The notes under the pieces were generated by a model, which did not search any database, had not been told where the DNA came from, and saw only the letters and a program-made list of their open reading frames with translations. Of a stretch of 64,000 nucleotides of DNA, positions 35,421-47,312 are shown piece by piece (within the stretch, counting starts at the first letter, position 1; each line of letters opens with the position of its first letter). Source of the stretch: Camillea tinctor (lineage: Eukaryota > Ascomycota > Sordariomycetes > Xylariales > Xylariaceae); NCBI GenBank assembly GCA_022578605.1, contig MU394123.1, positions 62,001 to 126,000 on the forward strand. Direction: 5' to 3'. The translations under genes were made by a program, and so were the position numbers.

Positions 35421-37050
35421 ATGCCATTTGAATTTATCAATAACAATAATCCCCCTAATGATGCCACGAGAAAACGGATCCGCAGTCACGCAGCCTTGGG
35501 GGAAAACAAGGGCAAAAGAATATCACGCCCCTCTAGGAAAGATGCGTTGAGAACGATAATAACTTCGTTCAGGATCCCGACAGTAAAAGAGGAAGCATCA
35601 GAAACAACATGTAAAGGCTTATATGTTGAGCGGCCAGTTGATGACGGACTGTTCTTATCAGGCCTCCTGCCTGGCGAATCCAAAGGACTTGTTAAGAAAG
35701 GTATGTTGATAAAACCTGTGACCTCAAAAGATACTGTATACTAGTCAATGGCTGTCTTGACTCACGTAAGATACTTAGTTATCTCGTTCATGAGCTCCAT
35801 ACGATTCTCTTCTGAGCTGGGCAACGGTCTCGATTATACAGGTCTTTCTACCCCGATATGTGTCCAGTACATGGTAGTCGATGAAGCTTGTAAATACTAC
35901 CTCCCCCCTTTGGATCCCCCTGTCTCGAGGAATGTAATACTTAACACTAATTCAGATTTTCACTGACGCGATGGCTACGGCTATATCATGTCTCAATAAC
36001 CTAGTGAGCAAGCCGGAGGGAGTGCTACAAGCAATGCACCACGTATCACATACCTTTCGCCTAGTGAACCAAAAATTATCTAGCCAGAGCGCGGTTACCG
36101 ACTTGACAATTGGGGTCATAGTCAGTATGGCTCAGTATGAGCAGAACCAAACCCAATTCCAACAAGGGTCGGTGCATGTGCGCGGTCTACGGCGGATAAC
36201 TCAATTGCGAGGCGGGATGCTAGAGCTTACTACAAGCTCTGCTGGCTTGGTACAGAAAATGCTACGGTATGATTCATTGTCGGCATTAAGAGCACGTTCC
36301 CCTTTGTGCGCATACTAATGTTACTTCAGGGTTGATCTTGAGTATTCCTTACAGTTAGGTTCACCAACCTTGTTTACTGTCGAAGAAGCCTTGGTAGGAT
36401 GCAAGACCACGACGCCATTCTCCAGCCTGTACCCCTCACTGGTCCGCGAGGTACATACTGTCATTCTGGAACAACATCAGTTCAAGGTTCTTCCAGAAAA
36501 CTTCCGAGGCCTCCTTATGGACATGATGTTTCTTGCTACGCTTCTCAACAACGCGATTTCTGGTGTTATACCAAAGGTTGACGCTACCGACTTTCATAAA
36601 GATATAATTTCACTCGGATACCGCCTAGTGAAGCTCGAACCTCTAGGCTTGCCTCTTGGAACATGTTCGCTTCAAAATAAATTACACCTAGGGTTGACGG
36701 CATTTTTGACGACGTTTCTGCAAGGATGGGATGGCCAAATCCCCCATAATGAGCTTCTATCCAGAAAGCTTTTCTCAGAGATTCAAACCCCATTCCTTTA
36801 TGAGCAACAGGGTAGTCAGGGTATTCTTCTTTGGTTGCTGTTCGTGGGAGCAACCTCGTCAGGCCTGTGGAAACACCCCGCGTGGGTCTCAATAACAAAG
36901 CACACATTGAATGACCTAGAAATTGAGAACTGGGAAGACGTCAAGAAAGTTCTTGTCAGATTTCCCTGGGTCAATGCTATTCATGATGCAGCAGGACAGG
37001 CACTTTGGCGCGGTGCCAATGAGGGCCATTCGGACGATTCTTTAGAGTAG
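35421..37050 (+). CDS. Fungal transcription-factor-like protein (no Zn cluster), apparent frameshift
   Basis: Proposed exons are 35421..35700, 35779..35889, 35956..36266 and 36330..37050. The start MPFEFINNNNPPNDATRKRI with following basic residues (KGKRISRPSRKDALR) is the nuclear-localisation-like N-terminus of a widespread fungal family that carries a C6-regulator middle domain without the zinc cluster. MATAISCLNNL, HVRGLRRITQLRGGM and WKHPAWVSITKHTL fit that domain. Junctions 1 and 3 are clean. At the middle junction the GTAAAT..TTCAG intron restores DEAYFH but then meets TGA; one extra base (near 35964) separates YFH from DAMATA. Either a frameshift mutation or assembly error, or a poor GTAGTC donor after VQYM, is needed. 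Activity is therefore doubtful. Confidence 0.7.
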
Positions 37051-37219
37051 AATTCCCAACTACGTGTTTTTCGAACCATTCTTAGACCCTTTGGAACGTG
37101 AGAAAGTTACCCTTTGCGGTTTTCTATATACACTTCAGCAGCATCATAACCATAAAAAAGCCACCATCAATTAGCATGTAACGTAGACGGCTGTCTAGCA
37201 ACTTGAACATAAAGTTTAA

Positions 37220-37247
37220 CCAAAATAGGAAATCTCTCTCCCATTGG
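37220..37247 (+). promoter_or_regulatory. Composite CArG + ATTGG element, copy 1
   Basis: CCAAAATAGG (a perfect CC(A/T)6GG box), then AAATCTCTCTCCC (13 nt), then ATTGG, the reverse of a CCAAT box. Confidence 0.5.
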
Positions 37248-37327
37248 TTGTTCCGCTCAGTTGATCTACATCATCACCAGTCGGGTGTTTTAATGCATAA
37301 TGCTTCCTACTTCGCCAAGATATTTCA

Positions 37328-37355
37328 ACCAGAATAGGAAATCACTTTCCAATTG
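37328..37355 (+). promoter_or_regulatory. Composite CArG-like + ATTGG element, copy 2
   Basis: CCAGAATAGG, then 13 nt (AAATCACTTTCCA), then ATTGG. Starts 108 bp after copy 1. Confidence 0.5.
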
Positions 37356-37453
37356 GCCATTCCCCACGGAGTTCTCCAAGTGCTTTCAATCTACTCCGTG
37401 TCTCCGTCTAGGTATTAGGCGACTAACCTAGGTACCTATGTATTAAAATCCAT

Positions 37454-37481
37454 CCCAATTAGGAAAACCCTCTCCCATTGG
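37454..37481 (+). promoter_or_regulatory. Composite Mcm1-like + ATTGG element, copy 3
   Basis: CCCAATTAGG followed by AAAA, close to yeast Mcm1 sites (CC..WW..GGAAA), then ATTGG after the same 13-nt spacing. Starts 126 bp after copy 2. Confidence 0.5.
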
Positions 37482-38247
37482 TTTACTAGATAATAAGACC
37501 CCCTTATCCAGCCCTCTCAACTCCCCTCCCCTCCATTAGGTAGCGGCGTAGACTGTGTACCTAATTCGTACACTACATATTAATAAGCCGGTGTCAACTC
37601 CATTCCTAGGTACTGATATGGAATAATGTGGATATGGTATATTTGGTTGTTGTAGAAGAGATGGTGAAAGCTAGGTTACTGGTACTGCATTGCTAACATT
37701 TATAGCACACCCCACCAGTACCCAATAAGTAATCTCATTCTAGGCTGCTCTACATTTTTAAGGGTAATGCACTATCATGTGGCCAGGCAATATAGTCAAA
37801 GAGGATATGTATCATATTTAGACTCTAATAGCTCGAGATCTGTCTAGGTAAACTACCAATGTAAATCTATGGAGCTTGAACGGATAACTAGGCTAGGTAA
37901 GGAATCTCATTCTTTAGACATAATCGGATTCGTTGTCACCATTACCACCGTCATATATGAAAACCCAGGTTATTTTGTTCTCCTTATAAACTCATTATCT
38001 TATAATGTCAGCTTATTGTAAAAGTCTCACATCTATGGTAGTTGAAGAGATCCGGTATTAATAATGAATGTCAAGTTTTACGGAACTAGGGTATCGAAAT
38101 ATCTTACAAGCCTCTTTCCTTTTCCCCTTTCCCACCCAGATGCCTTTCAAATTCTAGGTTGGGGAAGTCGACAGTCCGGGACATTGAGTCTTGACTACTA
38201 TGACCACGATGACCCTTGTCCGGTCATGACACTCAGGCAGACTCATC

Positions 38248-38275
38248 CCCGATTCGGAAAACACTCTCCTATTGG
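38248..38275 (+). promoter_or_regulatory. Composite Mcm1-like + ATTGG element, copy 4
   Basis: CCCGATTCGG, AAAACACTCTCCT (13 nt), ATTGG. The most diverged box, but with the same spacing; 34 bp align with copy 3. Confidence 0.45.
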
Positions 38276-38508
38276 ATTTCAATGCACTTCTTCCGCATAC
38301 CTCCGAATATCGCACTCGTTGTATTAGTTCAACTCCGCATAGATATTCTCATGTTGATAATGGATGCAAAGGGCTCCAAGATGGTTAAATACTTCACTCC
38401 CTCCGGGTTCTCAACTCAAGTCCCATCACAATTATCTCCTCTCTATTCTACGCTTTCCTCTTCTTTGAAAACACCAACTCTATCTCTATTGATATAAAAG
38501 CCACCAAG

Positions 38509-39791
38509 ATGGTTGATACTACATCAGACCTTAGGATTCCCCCTTCCCCTAACGTCATCGACGTCCGTGTTATCAACAGCACGACTCGCGTCAAGATGCC
38601 ACTAGCATTTTTTATCAAAGATCCCATGCCAGGCCATGACATGCTGCAATGCCCTTCCTACTCATTTCTCATCGAAAGTCAGCTAGGGAAGAAAATTCTC
38701 TTTGATCTAGGCATGAGGAAAGATAAAGAATCTTTCCCTCCGCTTATTCGCGACGCTGTAGCAAGTTTAGACATGAACGCCGAAAAGGACGTTGCTACCA
38801 TCCTCCAAGAGGATGGCAGCATTGCACTCGATGAAATTGACAGCATTATTTCGAGGTATGACTTTTTCCCCATATATATATGACGATAAGAGGAAATTGC
38901 TAACCATTACTTGCACACCTAGCCACTGGCATACTGATCATATTGGCGACCCATCTACTTTCCCATCTACGGCAGAACTTGTCATCGGCCCTGGCTCCAA
39001 GAACATGCTTCTCCCAGGATATCCCGCCAACCCTAATGGCATCATCCTCGAAAGTGACTATTCGTATGTTTTTCTTTTCTATATGTCCAATTCATCCAAC
39101 TGGGCAAATTAGGTATGTTAGTGCTAACTCTATTTTATGATAGAGGGCGACAAGTGCGTGAGATCAGCTTTGAAACTGGACTCAAAATTGGTCAATTCCG
39201 CGCCATGGACTTCTTTGGCGACGGCAGCTTCTATTTGTTAGACTCCCCTGGTGTAAGTATAATCATCACCGTAACATGATTGAGTCGAAGAAGCTCACCA
39301 ATCCTGTTTAGCATGCTCTTGGGCATATGTGTGCCTTAGCGCGCACCACCCCTTCAACTTTCATCTTTCTGGGAGGTGATGGTTGCCATCACTGTGGCTC
39401 TATTAGACCCAGCAAACAACTGCCCCTACCAAACGAAATGTCGCCCTCTCCGTTTTCCGTGCCTCCCTATCTGAAGGGTTCTATCTGTCCTGGTGCTCTC
39501 ATTGCATCGATTCACCCGAAGAAGAGCCAAACAGAACCTTTCTACTACGAACTGTCAGCCGCTTAAGGCCGCGACGTCCCCGAAGCAGAGGCTACCATTT
39601 CGAAGATGGTGCCTTTTGATGCAAGCGAAGACGTGTTTGTTATCGTTGCACATGATGGTACACTCTCGGATGTGATCGATTTCTTCCCGAAGAAAGCAAA
39701 TGGATGGAAAGAGAAGGGCTGGAAGGAGACCAGCCGATGGAGGTTTTTGGCGGATTTCAAGGACGCTGCTGCGAAAGCTGATATTGCTTGA
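38509..39791 (+). CDS. Metallo-beta-lactamase-fold hydrolase with in-frame stop
   Basis: Exons 38509..38855, 38923..39063, 39144..39252 and 39312 onward join in phase. The metal site is intact: HWHTDH at 117-122, His200 in SPGHALGH and Asp222 in GGDGCHH. The frame meets TAA at 39564 after ELSAA (283 residues). The same frame then stays open to TGA at 39789 and codes [20 protein letters not shown] and [18 protein letters not shown], the expected C-terminus of this fungal family (358 residues in all). So the gene carries one nonsense codon, or a sequence error, or it makes a shortened enzyme. Family members hydrolyse lactones or similar substrates; the true substrate is unknown. No signal peptide is seen. 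Confidence 0.82.
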
Positions 39792-40451
39792 AACCTACTG
39801 TACCATCTAGAATTGGCACTAGACTCGAGGTTTCTAGCTTCGGTCCATGAGCTAACCACATCATTGCAGTTATAAAATATAGTGTCATTCGTTATCCAGT
39901 TTCACCGCATAGATATCTCAACAGCAACAAGGAGGAATCCCTTTTCACTGACCTGGAAGAATCAACCCCATAAACAACGAAATGGTTTGCCCTAGCATTG
40001 TTCCAGTTGATAGATATCTTATCATATTTGACAGTTATATTTACTAATCAAGGCTTTTTGGTGATAGTGTTGTTAACTCTTGAAAGCTTCGTACCTAGTT
40101 GTCACTTGGCTGTTTTTTTTTAACTTGCTACCAGGGAGGATGTTCCTTGGCAGTCCATAAATGCTATGGAGAACTCCACGAATAAAATCTCGATGAACCT
40201 TAGCAATTTTAGGGAATTCAGACATCCAATAACGACTGAGCTGGGCTAAGTAAAACAGGTTATAGGTCTACTTTGATCGCTATAAGCTTTATCTACCTCG
40301 TAGTCTCGTTACCTCCTTTACAGGGGCCGTCGTGCGCTAGGTATCATCCTTTCACCAACAACCGTTCCATTTGTCACATTCCCTTCCAACCAGCACCCTT
40401 CGGGCATTCGGGAAGACCCACCACCCGGAGCCTTATTCCGGGACGATCCAA
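39792..40451. other. Convergent spacer, lactamase-fold gene to LPMO
   Basis: No gene seen; probable 3' UTRs of both flanking genes. Confidence 0.4.
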
Positions 40452-41248
40452 TTAGCATTGGATGACGGGGACATTCCCGGGCGCGCTGTACGCCTTGCCG
40501 CCATTGTCGGGCTGTCCTGCCAGGCCGTAAATGTTGATGAGAATGCTCGGGTCGCTCTGCTGGTAAGCGCCAGGGAAGCTGACAGTCTGAGTTGGCGAGA
40601 ACGTGCCACTCCCACCAATCCTTAGCTGCGCGCACGACATGTAAAACTGCGCTTGCATGTTCAGTCGGGCTGAGTGTAGAGCCAGGATTTCCACACGCAT
40701 GAGGTAATCGCCCGGGGCGATACATCGCGGCATATCGAACTTAACCCAGCCCTGATTCGCAATCATGTTGTCGACACCCCACTGTTTGGTTGACGTGTCG
40801 AATGTGTCTTCCCATATCTTGAACCATTTTAATCCTGTCTTGCTTGCGCTCGTTGCATCGTCCACTTTAGCCAGCCATGCCGTAATGGGACCTTTGTGCG
40901 ATCTAGCGATTGGGTTATCCGGGTCATTGGCGAACTGGGCACCTCCAATGACATGCCCGAAGTAAGCACCAATCTCGTCTCCAGGCGATACATTAATGAC
41001 TTTATTAGATATTGTGCCCTGTTTTTGGCAGATGATGTCCTGAGAAGTCACATCGTAGACAGGATTGTTGTCGTTTGGAGCACGGAGACCAACCAACGAG
41101 CCTTGCTTCTGGCCGTTGACCGAAACTTCCTGGATGTTTCGTCAGTTTATCAACAGGGCATTTCATTCCAGCTCAAGCCTACTTGAAAGATACAGTGTCC
41201 TTGGACCGAGAGCGCAAAGGCTAGCGCTGCGATCAGGGATGCCTTCAT
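40452..41248 (-). CDS. AA9 lytic polysaccharide monooxygenase
   Basis: Exons 41248..41183 and 41129..40452 code 247 residues. The signal peptide MKASLIAALAFALSVQG is followed directly by His18, so cleavage exposes the N-terminal copper-binding His of the histidine brace. The second ligand is His100 in SHKGPITAWLAK. The axial Tyr185 lies with Gln183 in AQFYMSCAQLRI. CIAPGDYLMRVEILALHSA is the other family hallmark. There is no carbohydrate-binding module. AA9 enzymes are secreted and cut cellulose or hemicellulose oxidatively with a reductant and H2O2 or O2, so the fungus can attack plant cell walls. The first intron falls four codons after the copper His, close to the start of the mature protein. 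Confidence 0.95.
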
Positions 41249-42299
41249 TTTTTTTGAAGCTTCAAATGTGGAAGATACGTTGAGTCAATCTCGATGATTA
41301 TTGAGGTCTCACCGAGTTCATGTCAAGCCCAAGGAACACCATATCCATATATATACATATATAGGTAAGTTTTCCAACTACAAAATGAATAAGCTGATGA
41401 ACTACTCTCCTGCCGCTGCACGAAAGACATCTTGCGTTAAATGCCGACTCGGGAGTTAAAGGGGCCAGCTGATGTTGGTATTATAGCGCGGAATTTTCAC
41501 CGCACCCTCCGCAGTAGTTAAAGGATCTCGATGATCATTGGGCGCCAAATGAGGATGGTCATATCGATTTGATAGTGTGACGGCAGCCATGAATATGATA
41601 GCAATCTAGGCGGTTAATTGAAAGGCCCGGTATCCAGCTTTAGGAGTGCGTTCAATAATCCTTATGAATCCTGATACTATAACCGGCAAAGCTAGGCCTG
41701 CAAATATCATTGGCTAGCCTCCTCGAACGCTGTCATGCTCAATACACGAGGGAGGCAATAGGAGCTTTGCCGTTCTATGAGGCATTACCTGTTTAGCTCC
41801 TCGAGTCCTGAGCCTTGTCATATATAATTCATTAAGGGTTGAACGGACTGTAACATAGCTTGGAAACAATGGGACACTCATGTAAAGGAAATCCGGGGCA
41901 CATATAGACCCAGCGGGATCGATCATATGTTATCCCGAACGCCAAGGACAGTTTGACTCAGGTACAAAGTTGGGTTTCCGTGATAGTTTACCACCATTCT
42001 ACAAATATGAATTGGGAAGAGTGTTTGGGTTACTCAGTTGGACTCAGCTTAACAGGTGATCTAGGAGCAGGCAACAGTCAAGAAGAGACATAACTTGTCC
42101 AGGACGTCACAATGTTCATTCACATATTGGGAGTGTGCTCGATGAAAAAATCATTGACAGATTTCATAAATTCTCATATTCCATAATCCCGTTACTCGTT
42201 TAGCTTCAGACCTAGCCTGCATTCAACAACTGGGCTTGATCCATCGATATGATATGGTTTGTCGTAGTCGGTCGGCCGCCTTCCTTCGATAATGTGTGT
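41249..42299. other. Spacer upstream of LPMO, downstream of CVNH gene
   Basis: No gene seen. A TATATATACATATATA stretch at about 41347-41362, roughly 100 bp upstream of the LPMO start, may be its TATA region. The rest is AT-rich. Confidence 0.4.
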
Positions 42300-42797
42300 T
42301 TAAACTAGAGTTTATTGTTAGCCATTTATACATCTCACATGGCCTTGGTGATCGTGCTGGGACTTACCCCAGGCGAGTCTGCCGTCGCTGTTACCAAGAC
42401 GCTCCGACAGGTTCAAGTCAGAGTCACGATACTCGCCGTTGTTAGTGCGAAGTCTGGCACGGAGCACACAGACGGGTCCGGTTCCCTCAATAGAGATGCG
42501 GATATCCTCGGCGGTATCGGCGAAGTCTAATGAAGCGTGAGCACCAAGGTTTGCGTCTATCAATATCGGGGGTAATTACTGTCGCCATCCCAGGCGAAGT
42601 GTCCTATATTGAGATGTTAGTACTATCATCCAACCAAGATACATGTAAACGGGCTTATGCGTACCATCGTTGTTGCCGATGAATTCATTCAGGTTGATCT
42701 CGGATTCAACCCATTCGCCGTCAATCTTTCGTAGTCTGGCGCGAAGGATGTGTCGGTCCTCGAGACGAATGTTCTCTGAAGTGGCGAAGAAAGACAT
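42300..42797 (-). CDS. Cyanovirin-N homology (CVNH) lectin-like protein
   Basis: Four exons, 42797..42665, 42603..42580, 42526..42368 and 42304..42300, give 106 residues, the standard single-domain CVNH length. The two tandem lobes are clear: SENIRLEDRHILRARLRK ... EINLNEFIGNNDGHFAWDGD, then NFADTAEDIRISIEG ... VLRARLRTNNGEY ... DLNLSERLGNSDGRLAW. The second exon is only 24 nt and codes GHFAWDGD; the next junction gives WDGDNFADTAEDI, a good family match. The last exon supplies only the final Val completion and TAA. There is no signal peptide. CVNH proteins of fungi bind mannose-type glycans; the biological role is mostly unknown. Confidence 0.88.
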
Positions 42798-45700
42798 GTT
42801 GAAGATGAGGAATAGATTTGGATTGGTTCGAGTATGTGAGGAATAGGGAGGAAAGGGGATGGTCTCTACAGATTTTCTGGGAAGTAGGGGAGCTCAAGGG
42901 GGGTTATTAAAGATCTTTGCCTTGCTCCAGTTTTGTTCGTAGCTTGCCAAGGTCCACTGTGAATGCCCAACAGACGATTAGGTTTGTTCACATGCCTCCT
43001 TTATGATGCCATGTTATGTCAATGTTCACATAACAGCAACTATGGCGACGACAAGCGAGGACACCTCGAGATACCTAATCCTCGTATCATATGCCCTAAA
43101 GGGTATTAGACCATGGTTAAGAGATGTCTATTCTAGCAAACAACTAACACGCGTCTCTGTCTCCTGAAGCAATGGACCTTCAGATCAAAACGCGTATCTT
43201 CGTAATATGCTCATCGTGTTGAAACACTAGGTAATAGTAAAGGGAAATCCTACTTAGTATCCATCACCACGCAGGTTGTTATACCCACTTAGGCAAGACT
43301 ATTACCCATAGAATACTTACCGATCCATTACGGCTAACAAATGGCCACGAAACACAAATGTTCTGGTGGAGGTAAAAAATACGAGGGGTAAATCTAACGT
43401 TCTAGATGCTAATGTCTCCTCTCCTTCTACAGAGTGGATACGGGTATGCAGCTGGCACATACCGTTACCATGACCTCTTATCAACAGGTTGTGATGCAAG
43501 TCTTGTCACTTGGATAATTCCAACTCTTTCTGGAACGCTCGCCCTTTATGACCATGAATGTCGGTTCCTTTGTCAACTTGATTCATAACTTGCGTTGGAT
43601 GTTTCGAGTTAATGCATAGGTCGTTAACTAAGTGAAGCTAGTTTATCCTCATTGGAGCACGACGTAGTTCAAAAAAATACTATTATACAACTATACGATC
43701 ACGATATCTTGTGTAATAAGTTGTTGTTGCTAATGCCCCATAATATTCGGAAAGCTAATGTGGGTACATTCTCCAGCAAATCCCCCCCCCCCTCTTCTTA
43801 TGATCTTGCTCTGAGCTGAAGGACCTTGCATCTCCCCAATAGCGGGAGGTCCCCGTGGGATGTAAGAAGTGATTTGCATGAATAATCAGGCCATACCAAG
43901 CTGCACGTGTTTTCTAAAGTTAAAGGGGGTTATAAGAAGAGAGTATAACAAGACCCTTATTGAAGGAAAGCTACCCCTCCTCTACCCCTCCACCAAGAAA
44001 CGAATACGTAATGTATATACATGTGAGTTGGGTGAACATAATGCCCAAATATCCAGCTATGGATGTAATCGAGAATTGATACCTTTTTGATGGCAATCGC
44101 GCCTTTCATGGAACCGGGGAGAAGTGATTGGGTCTCCTGCAATATCAACTGTGATGAGGCTTGCCGGGACATTGCTGCATGCGATGAGAGACCGTCGAGT
44201 TAATAACGGCATGCGGCAATGATGATGATATACAGAAGTTCTAAATACTAGGGCAAACGACCTTACCCATTCGAACACTAGCACACCGGCTCTAATTTGA
44301 AAGGCCTGTCAAAAGCTTCTCACTAGCCAGTTATCATGAATACTATCGGCGGAGGATTATGGCGGTGAGGGCTAAAATGTCCACAGCAGAGTCACCGAGG
44401 AAGCCGTTTAGCCGTGTATCTGTGACTCTAGGTTAGCTCTGAGTGTTGGCACCACAGCAAGACCGTTGCATAGATAGACCTACTAAGATTCCAATAAACG
44501 CAGGGACGTATCATCCAAGACTGTCAGGATTTACCCCTCTACAAACGATATAAAGCGTTGGGGCCATACATCAAGTCATCCAACAATACCCTTGAGTAGT
44601 GATACCAGGGAACAGTTATAGATATCTCGGGTGTATCTCCTTGGATCTGGTTTTCCCTCATTATGTCTCCTTTGGACACTTTCAGGAATCTCAAGCTCAA
44701 GACACGCATACGTGCTGATGGCTATAACTATAACAAATGCTTCGACGCAACTGAATGGCTTATATCAACTATGAGAAGCAGTTGATTATATAACAGGCGT
44801 CATGAGATTACCGGGGGACGCTGGAAAGCCTTCTACCCAAGTATCGAAGCTCAATACCTAGGCCGGAGGTTAGAGCCCTCTCTTTAAACGGGATTGCGTA
44901 TTATTAAATCACACCAAGACGCCTTGTGTGAATCATTCACTACAGCGCCCACTGCCACGAAGGGGCAGATATCCAAGTAGTTAGGTGGTCTGCATGGGGG
45001 CAAGACTAAACCTAGCTTTATTGACAACTGTTGAGTCATGGCAGTGCATTAAATTGCCTATTCGGGGCAATGTGTGACGTAGTAGCTTGTCAAAACGGGG
45101 GTTTCACGACAAATCCCCATATAGGAAAGAATACTTGTTTACTGTTTCGTTATTAATGGCAAACGTCGTATTCGTATTGGCTACTTTTAAGCGACAGGGA
45201 ACCTAGAAAGTCATCACGGAAACATCCCTCTACTTGAAGACGGGACTCCAATGTTTAGTCCATTTAGTTGCAGCATTTGCTAGTTGGGTATTTTTCGTCT
45301 GGTCGGTCGAACCTAGCTATCACGGACAAGCTCTAATACACCAGGCCACCACGACGAATCTCCAGGTGCCGGCGCCTGTGTTGCATCCAAAAGGTCTGCC
45401 GCAAATGCTGATCAGTAGACATTGAAATGTGTAAGCCTGATTATCAATAGATCGACAAATGCGTACTAGCTTTGCTGATGTGGAATTCATGTAGTGTACT
45501 TGAATTGGTCAAAGACTCAAAGACCAAGAAGAGATTTTGGTATGATACGAAACAACAATATAGCGCAGCTATGATCCTTTGATATCACGGAAATGAACTC
45601 TCTATAATAAACCACGCCCACATGCGTCCATACTCTCGGTAAATGACCCATGCAACTAATAGCCCCAAGACAGTGGTCTTTACCTCTGATTAGGCCAGTC

Positions 45701-47312
45701 GGAAGCAGTGGCATATAGTAGGTATGCACATAATAGAACGTGCCTGGCTCTGTTCTATACATAGAAAACAAAAAGAAAGCATTGATGCCTGGTAATCAAC
45801 TACGGATACGCCGTACTAGTTGTTGACATAATAAAGCATTCGGAGGTTCATTCCCGGGTAGATGGTCTCGCGGGATGTGACACTGTGAAGTCTGACATTG
45901 CGTGTAGACTCATAATGATCGCGAATCGCTTGAGGAAAACGTGCCGCGTAATTGAAGGATCAGAATTCTAAAATCTTAGTAAGAAAATAGCACTCGGCAA
46001 GATCAACTTGAAAACGTTCACATGAAAATGAAAACAATGACTTGATAGTCAGGATGCTGGATTTGTTTTCCACAAGGCCTCTGCCGCTGAATCAAAGGTG
46101 AATTCATCGAATCATCGACTCTGTATTAGTGGCGTAGAGAGGACCGTCTGCTGTGCCTCACCTAGGGGGGTCAGTGGGGTTTCTCCAGGGGTTGCGCCAT
46201 TGGCTTTCCTTTTTCAGCTGGAAGATTGTGGGGGTAGGAGTGAAGTTACTGGACTAACAGCATACTTGAACTACCCATGGTAATTTCAATGGAGAGATAC
46301 ACAGACCTGTTGCACGGCTATGTGATTGTCCGGAATTCTGTGATCCTTTTGCATGGTACCCCTGCGAAACTGCGAAACTGCGGGACGAGCATTGGTCTAA
46401 TTCTAATTCCACATCGTCAAGAGGAAGAGTTGGTCACATATGGAGGTACTAAGTTTAACCTATTGTAGTGTAATATATATGAAAAGCTTATACCCGAATA
46501 CTTACCTATGTATGTACTTACTAGCCAAATGCAGGATATGGCAAGCGTTGTTGCGTGCGTGAAATACCATGCTGAGACAGCTTAGTACCAGTAAAAGGAG
46601 AAATGAATATCAGTACAGAGGAAGATAGTTAACTTAAACAAGGTAAAAAAGAAAAATAGTAGTCAACGGTGACTGCAAGAAATTTCTTATGTCATATTGT
46701 TAGATTATTTTGGTCGTAGTAGATTACATAGTTGTACAATAATCCAGTACAAAGTGTAGGTAAATAGAAGGGTACAATTTGGCCTTGGTATCTGTTTCCA
46801 TATAGCGTACGGCGTAGATTCTAGCCGATCCTGTTTGTTTGTATGTACATACGCTTTGTCCATCTAGGTACCTGGTTAGCTAGGGAGTAGGAGGAGGTAA
46901 TCAATGCGGACAGATTACACAACATCGATCGTGGCTTTGCTTCAGGTCGTCACTCTTAAGCGAGCAGGTCTAGCAGTAGACCATAAGAATTTTTTTCGGT
47001 CCCTAACCCCCGGTTATTAAGCTCGGGTTTGGTGAAAGCAGCAGTTATGTACATGCCTATAAAGGATAGAAGAGGGGGAGGGAAGGGAGATTCGTATTCG
47101 CCGTATCTTCTCGCATTCGGGTCTGACTATGACGAACATCAGCATACATATATGCAGACTACGTGACCCCTTTATAATGACCTGAATCACACACATACAC
47201 GCAAGTCCTATTGTCATATATAATAACCCTTTATACGATTAGGTCGAAAGTCACTTAGTCCTACACTCTTCCGCAAAACATCTCCGGCACGCCAATAATC
47301 GCATTCTAAGTG
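42798..47312. other. 4.5-kb gene-poor region
   Basis: I see no supported gene, RNA or intact mobile element. Open frames are short (up to about 85 codons), lack family motifs and have no consistent codon bias. A C run lies near 43786-43795. The size and AT-rich character fit decayed transposon sequence, but I could not identify ends or a coding remnant. Confidence 0.4.

Larger units (their letters stand above)
37051..38508. promoter_or_regulatory. Spacer with repeated CArG/ATTGG elements upstream of the lactamase-fold gene
   Basis: No gene seen. Four copies of a composite element lie at 37220-37247, 37328-37355, 37454-37481 and 38248-38275, all in the orientation of the downstream gene. The last is about 230 bp before its start codon. 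Confidence 0.55.

Noticed and set aside
42557..42579. A 23-nt GT..AG segment with two stops in the CVNH gene, suggesting an ultrashort intron or a lesion
   Set aside because: Extending to the acceptor at 42527 gives a normal 53-nt intron and the exact family junction WDGDNFADTAEDI.
45234..45425. 63-codon frame with a hydrophobic N-terminus
   Set aside because: No conserved motif, no codon bias, isolated in a gene-poor region; likely chance.
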